64,000 bases of DNA from Duganella sp. CF402 (GTDB lineage Bacteria > Pseudomonadota > Gammaproteobacteria > Burkholderiales > Burkholderiaceae_D). The position numbers and the translations under genes are program-made. Below the pieces are notes generated by a model. It saw only the letters and a list, made by a program, of their open reading frames with translations, did not search any database and was not told the origin of the DNA. This document shows positions 63,401 to 64,000 of this stretch, piece by piece. The DNA is taken from NCBI RefSeq assembly GCF_900109645.1, contig NZ_FOBG01000004.1:401074-465073 (forward strand). The letters run 5' to 3'. Positions within the stretch are counted from its first letter, which is position 1; every line of letters starts with the position of its first letter.

Positions 63401-64000
63401 GCTGACCGCCGCCCAGGTCAAAGCACTGACTACCCAGCAGATCGTCGCCCTGACCGCCGGCGAAGCTGGCGCCCTGACCACCGCGCAAGTGGTGGGCCTG
63501 TCGACCGCCAACATCGAGGCGCTGGAAACGGCCGACCTGAACGCCATCAAGACCGCCGCCGTCGCCGCCCTGGGCACCGCCCAGGTGGCCGCGCTGACCA
63601 CGCTGCAAGTGTCGACCCTGGCCACGGCCTCGCTGGCCGCGCTGACCACCGGCGGCATCGCCGCGCTGGAAACCGACCAGGTGGTGGCGCTGACCGGCGC
63701 CCAGCTGGGCAGCCTGAGCACCGCGCAGTTCGCAGCGCTGAGCAGCAACGCCATCGGCGCGATTGAAACCGCCGACCTGGCCAGCCTGACCACCAATGAA
63801 ATCGCCGCCCTGCGCACCACCCAGGTGGCGGGCCTGACTGCCGCCCAGGTGGCGCTGCTGTCGACCAACCAGATCGTCGCCCTGAGCACGGCCGCCACCG
63901 CCGCCCTGAGCACCGCGCAAGTGGTGGCCCTGACCGCCGCCCAGGCTGGCGTGCTGAGCACCGCGCAAGTGGCCAGCCTGTCGACCAACGCGATTGCCGC
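60498..64000 (+). CDS. Second giant octapeptide-repeat protein, 3' end beyond window
   Basis: An ATG at 60498 with AGGAGA opens a frame that stays open to the window edge (at least 1167 residues). It starts MSSIFVTFSTAQIAGATTSQ with no signal peptide. After about 140 irregular residues it becomes nearly pure octapeptides of pattern A-A-L-[ST]-T-A-Q-[VIL], in super-repeats of exactly 216 residues. It is a paralogue of the protein at 7060, which ends in an EF-hand-like domain; the same tail would be expected past the edge. Repeats are far more uniform than in the first gene. Function unknown; a secreted surface or matrix protein is the best guess. Confidence 0.85.
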   Translation, partial: MSSIFVTFSTAQIAGATTSQIQTLGTEDIAGLNSDQIQAFTTDQIQALTTATLAGGLTTGQAPYLTANQAGVLLSSQLAVLSTASVAALSTAGINALSTNGIGGLTVNQAKALTTNQIVALSANGAGALGTGQVVALNSDQIAVLETADLNAIKTAAIAALSSAQVQALTTLQVSTLGTSSLTALSTSGFAALETEQVVALTGAQLGSLSASQFAALSSNAIGAIETADLASITTNEIAALRTAQLAGLSAAQVALLSTNQITALGTAAAAALSTAQTVALTAAQAGVLSAAQVAALSTNATAALETADFAALSSSAIAALSAAQVKALGTNQIVALTATQAGVLSTAQVASLSTDDIAALETADLNAIKTAAIAALSTAQVTALSTLQVSTLATASLAALTTGAIAVLETEQVVALTGAQLGSLSTAQFAALSSNAIGAIETADLASITTSEIAALRTAQLAGLSAAQVALLSTNQVTALSTAATAALSTAQVVALTAAQAGVLSAAQVASLSTNAVAALETADFAALSTNAIAALSAAQVKALSTNQVVALTAGQAGVLSTAQVASLSTDDIAALETADLNALKTAAIATLSTAQVTALSTLQVSTLATASLAALTTGAIAALETEQVVALTGAQLGSLTTAQFAALGSNAIGAIETADLASITTNEIAALRTAQLAGLTAAQLALLSTNQIVALSTGVAAALSTAQVVALTAAQAGVLSAAQVASLSTNAIAALETADFAALSTNAIAALTAAQVKALTTQQIVALTVGEAGALSTAQVVGLSTANIEALETADLNAIKTAAIAALSTAQVAALSTLQVSTLGTASLAALTTGGIAALETDQIVALTGAQLGSLTTAQFAALGSNAIGAIETADLASLTTNEIAALRTAQLAGLTAAQLALLSTNQIVALSTGSTAALSTAQVVALTAAQAGVLSAAQVASLSTNAIAALETADFAALSTNAIAALTAAQVKALTTQQIVALTAGEAGALTTAQVVGLSTANIEALETADLNAIKTAAVAALGTAQVAALTTLQVSTLATASLAALTTGGIAALETDQVVALTGAQLGSLSTAQFAALSSNAIGAIETADLASLTTNEIAALRTTQVAGLTAAQVALLSTNQIVALSTAATAALSTAQVVALTAAQAGVLSTAQVASLSTNAIA
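60906..64000 (+). repeat. 648-bp tandem super-repeats, each 27 octapeptide codon blocks
   Basis: The landmark coding for LETADLNA begins at 60930, 61578, 62226, 62874 and 63522, every interval exactly 648 bp (216 residues, 27 units of 24 bp). Inside each unit, further landmarks (ETEQVVAL, ETADLAS, ETADFAA) keep fixed positions. At least four full copies and a partial one are present, with no length change. Variation is mostly synonymous or conservative, which suggests recent duplication or continuing gene conversion. Confidence 0.92.

Noticed and set aside
60738..63968. Very long minus-strand open frames across the repeat gene (up to 1076 residues, Gly/His/Gln-rich)
   Set aside because: They are mirror frames of the 24-bp repeat: codons such as CTG and GCC have no stop in the other frames. 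The plus frame has a ribosome binding site, a start and the same octapeptide as the gene at 7060.
60930..64000. 648-bp repeats considered as a CRISPR-like or non-coding satellite array
   Set aside because: The period is a multiple of three, the frame is open throughout and the translated octapeptide is conserved, so it is a coding repeat. There are no unique spacers.

Overview
The window is a GC-rich bacterial chromosome segment. Gene content and style point to a betaproteobacterium of the Oxalobacteraceae (Massilia/Duganella/Janthinobacterium-like). The grounds are GTP-type PEP carboxykinase, a Burkholderiales-type czcI-like/czcCBA cluster, rdgC, a TonB-receptor-based starch locus and many two-component and DJ-1/AraC-type regulators. 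The genus is inference; no 16S rRNA gene is present. No insertion sequence, phage or CRISPR array was seen.

Layout. 1-1447 (minus): a cyclic-nucleotide-binding protein coupled to an AI-2E-type permease that runs off the left edge. 1583-1757: tRNA-Asp and tRNA-Val. 1871-6906: an MFS carrier, SOS-controlled dinB (perfect LexA box), a lone histidine kinase and rdgC. 7060-13800: a giant protein built from an eight-residue repeat, ending in an EF-hand-like calcium-binding domain. 13806-16121: a one-domain asparaginase-like protein, an unknown and a hydroxyacid dehydrogenase. 16404-20611: pckG, a TetR regulator flanked by two copies of one palindrome, a 37-residue membrane peptide and an aldehyde dehydrogenase. 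20805-27921: a DUF885 peptidase-like protein, then uvrA-araC-unknown facing ssb across a shared LexA box. 28054-33843: an isochorismatase-fold hydrolase, DUF3016, monooxygenase and DJ-1 genes, LysR and a secreted sedolisin.

33868-38564 is the most notable module: rhodanese, serine O-acetyltransferase, XRE regulator, a family 2A (SrpI-like) encapsulin shell protein, and a cysteine desulfurase with a ~250-residue disordered N-terminal extension carrying putative cargo-loading motifs. Together they make cysteine, remove its sulfur inside a protein shell and handle the sulfane sulfur. The operon starts behind a potential stem-loop that would cover the first ribosome binding site.

38569-47290: a coiled-coil membrane protein, a PAP2 phosphatase lipoprotein with autotransporter-type repeats, and a CzcI-like/CzcCBA heavy-metal efflux system. 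47291-48042: an intergenic stretch dense in palindromes, then a gene broken by an in-frame amber codon. 48043-55802 (minus): TonB receptor, GH13, flavin-dependent halogenase and GH97, a maltodextrin/starch utilisation operon, with a divergent two-component system (56003-58028). 58010-60058: paired DJ-1-type genes and a small membrane protein. 60498-64000 (open at the right edge): a second octapeptide-repeat giant, organised in 648-bp super-repeats of exactly 27 octads.
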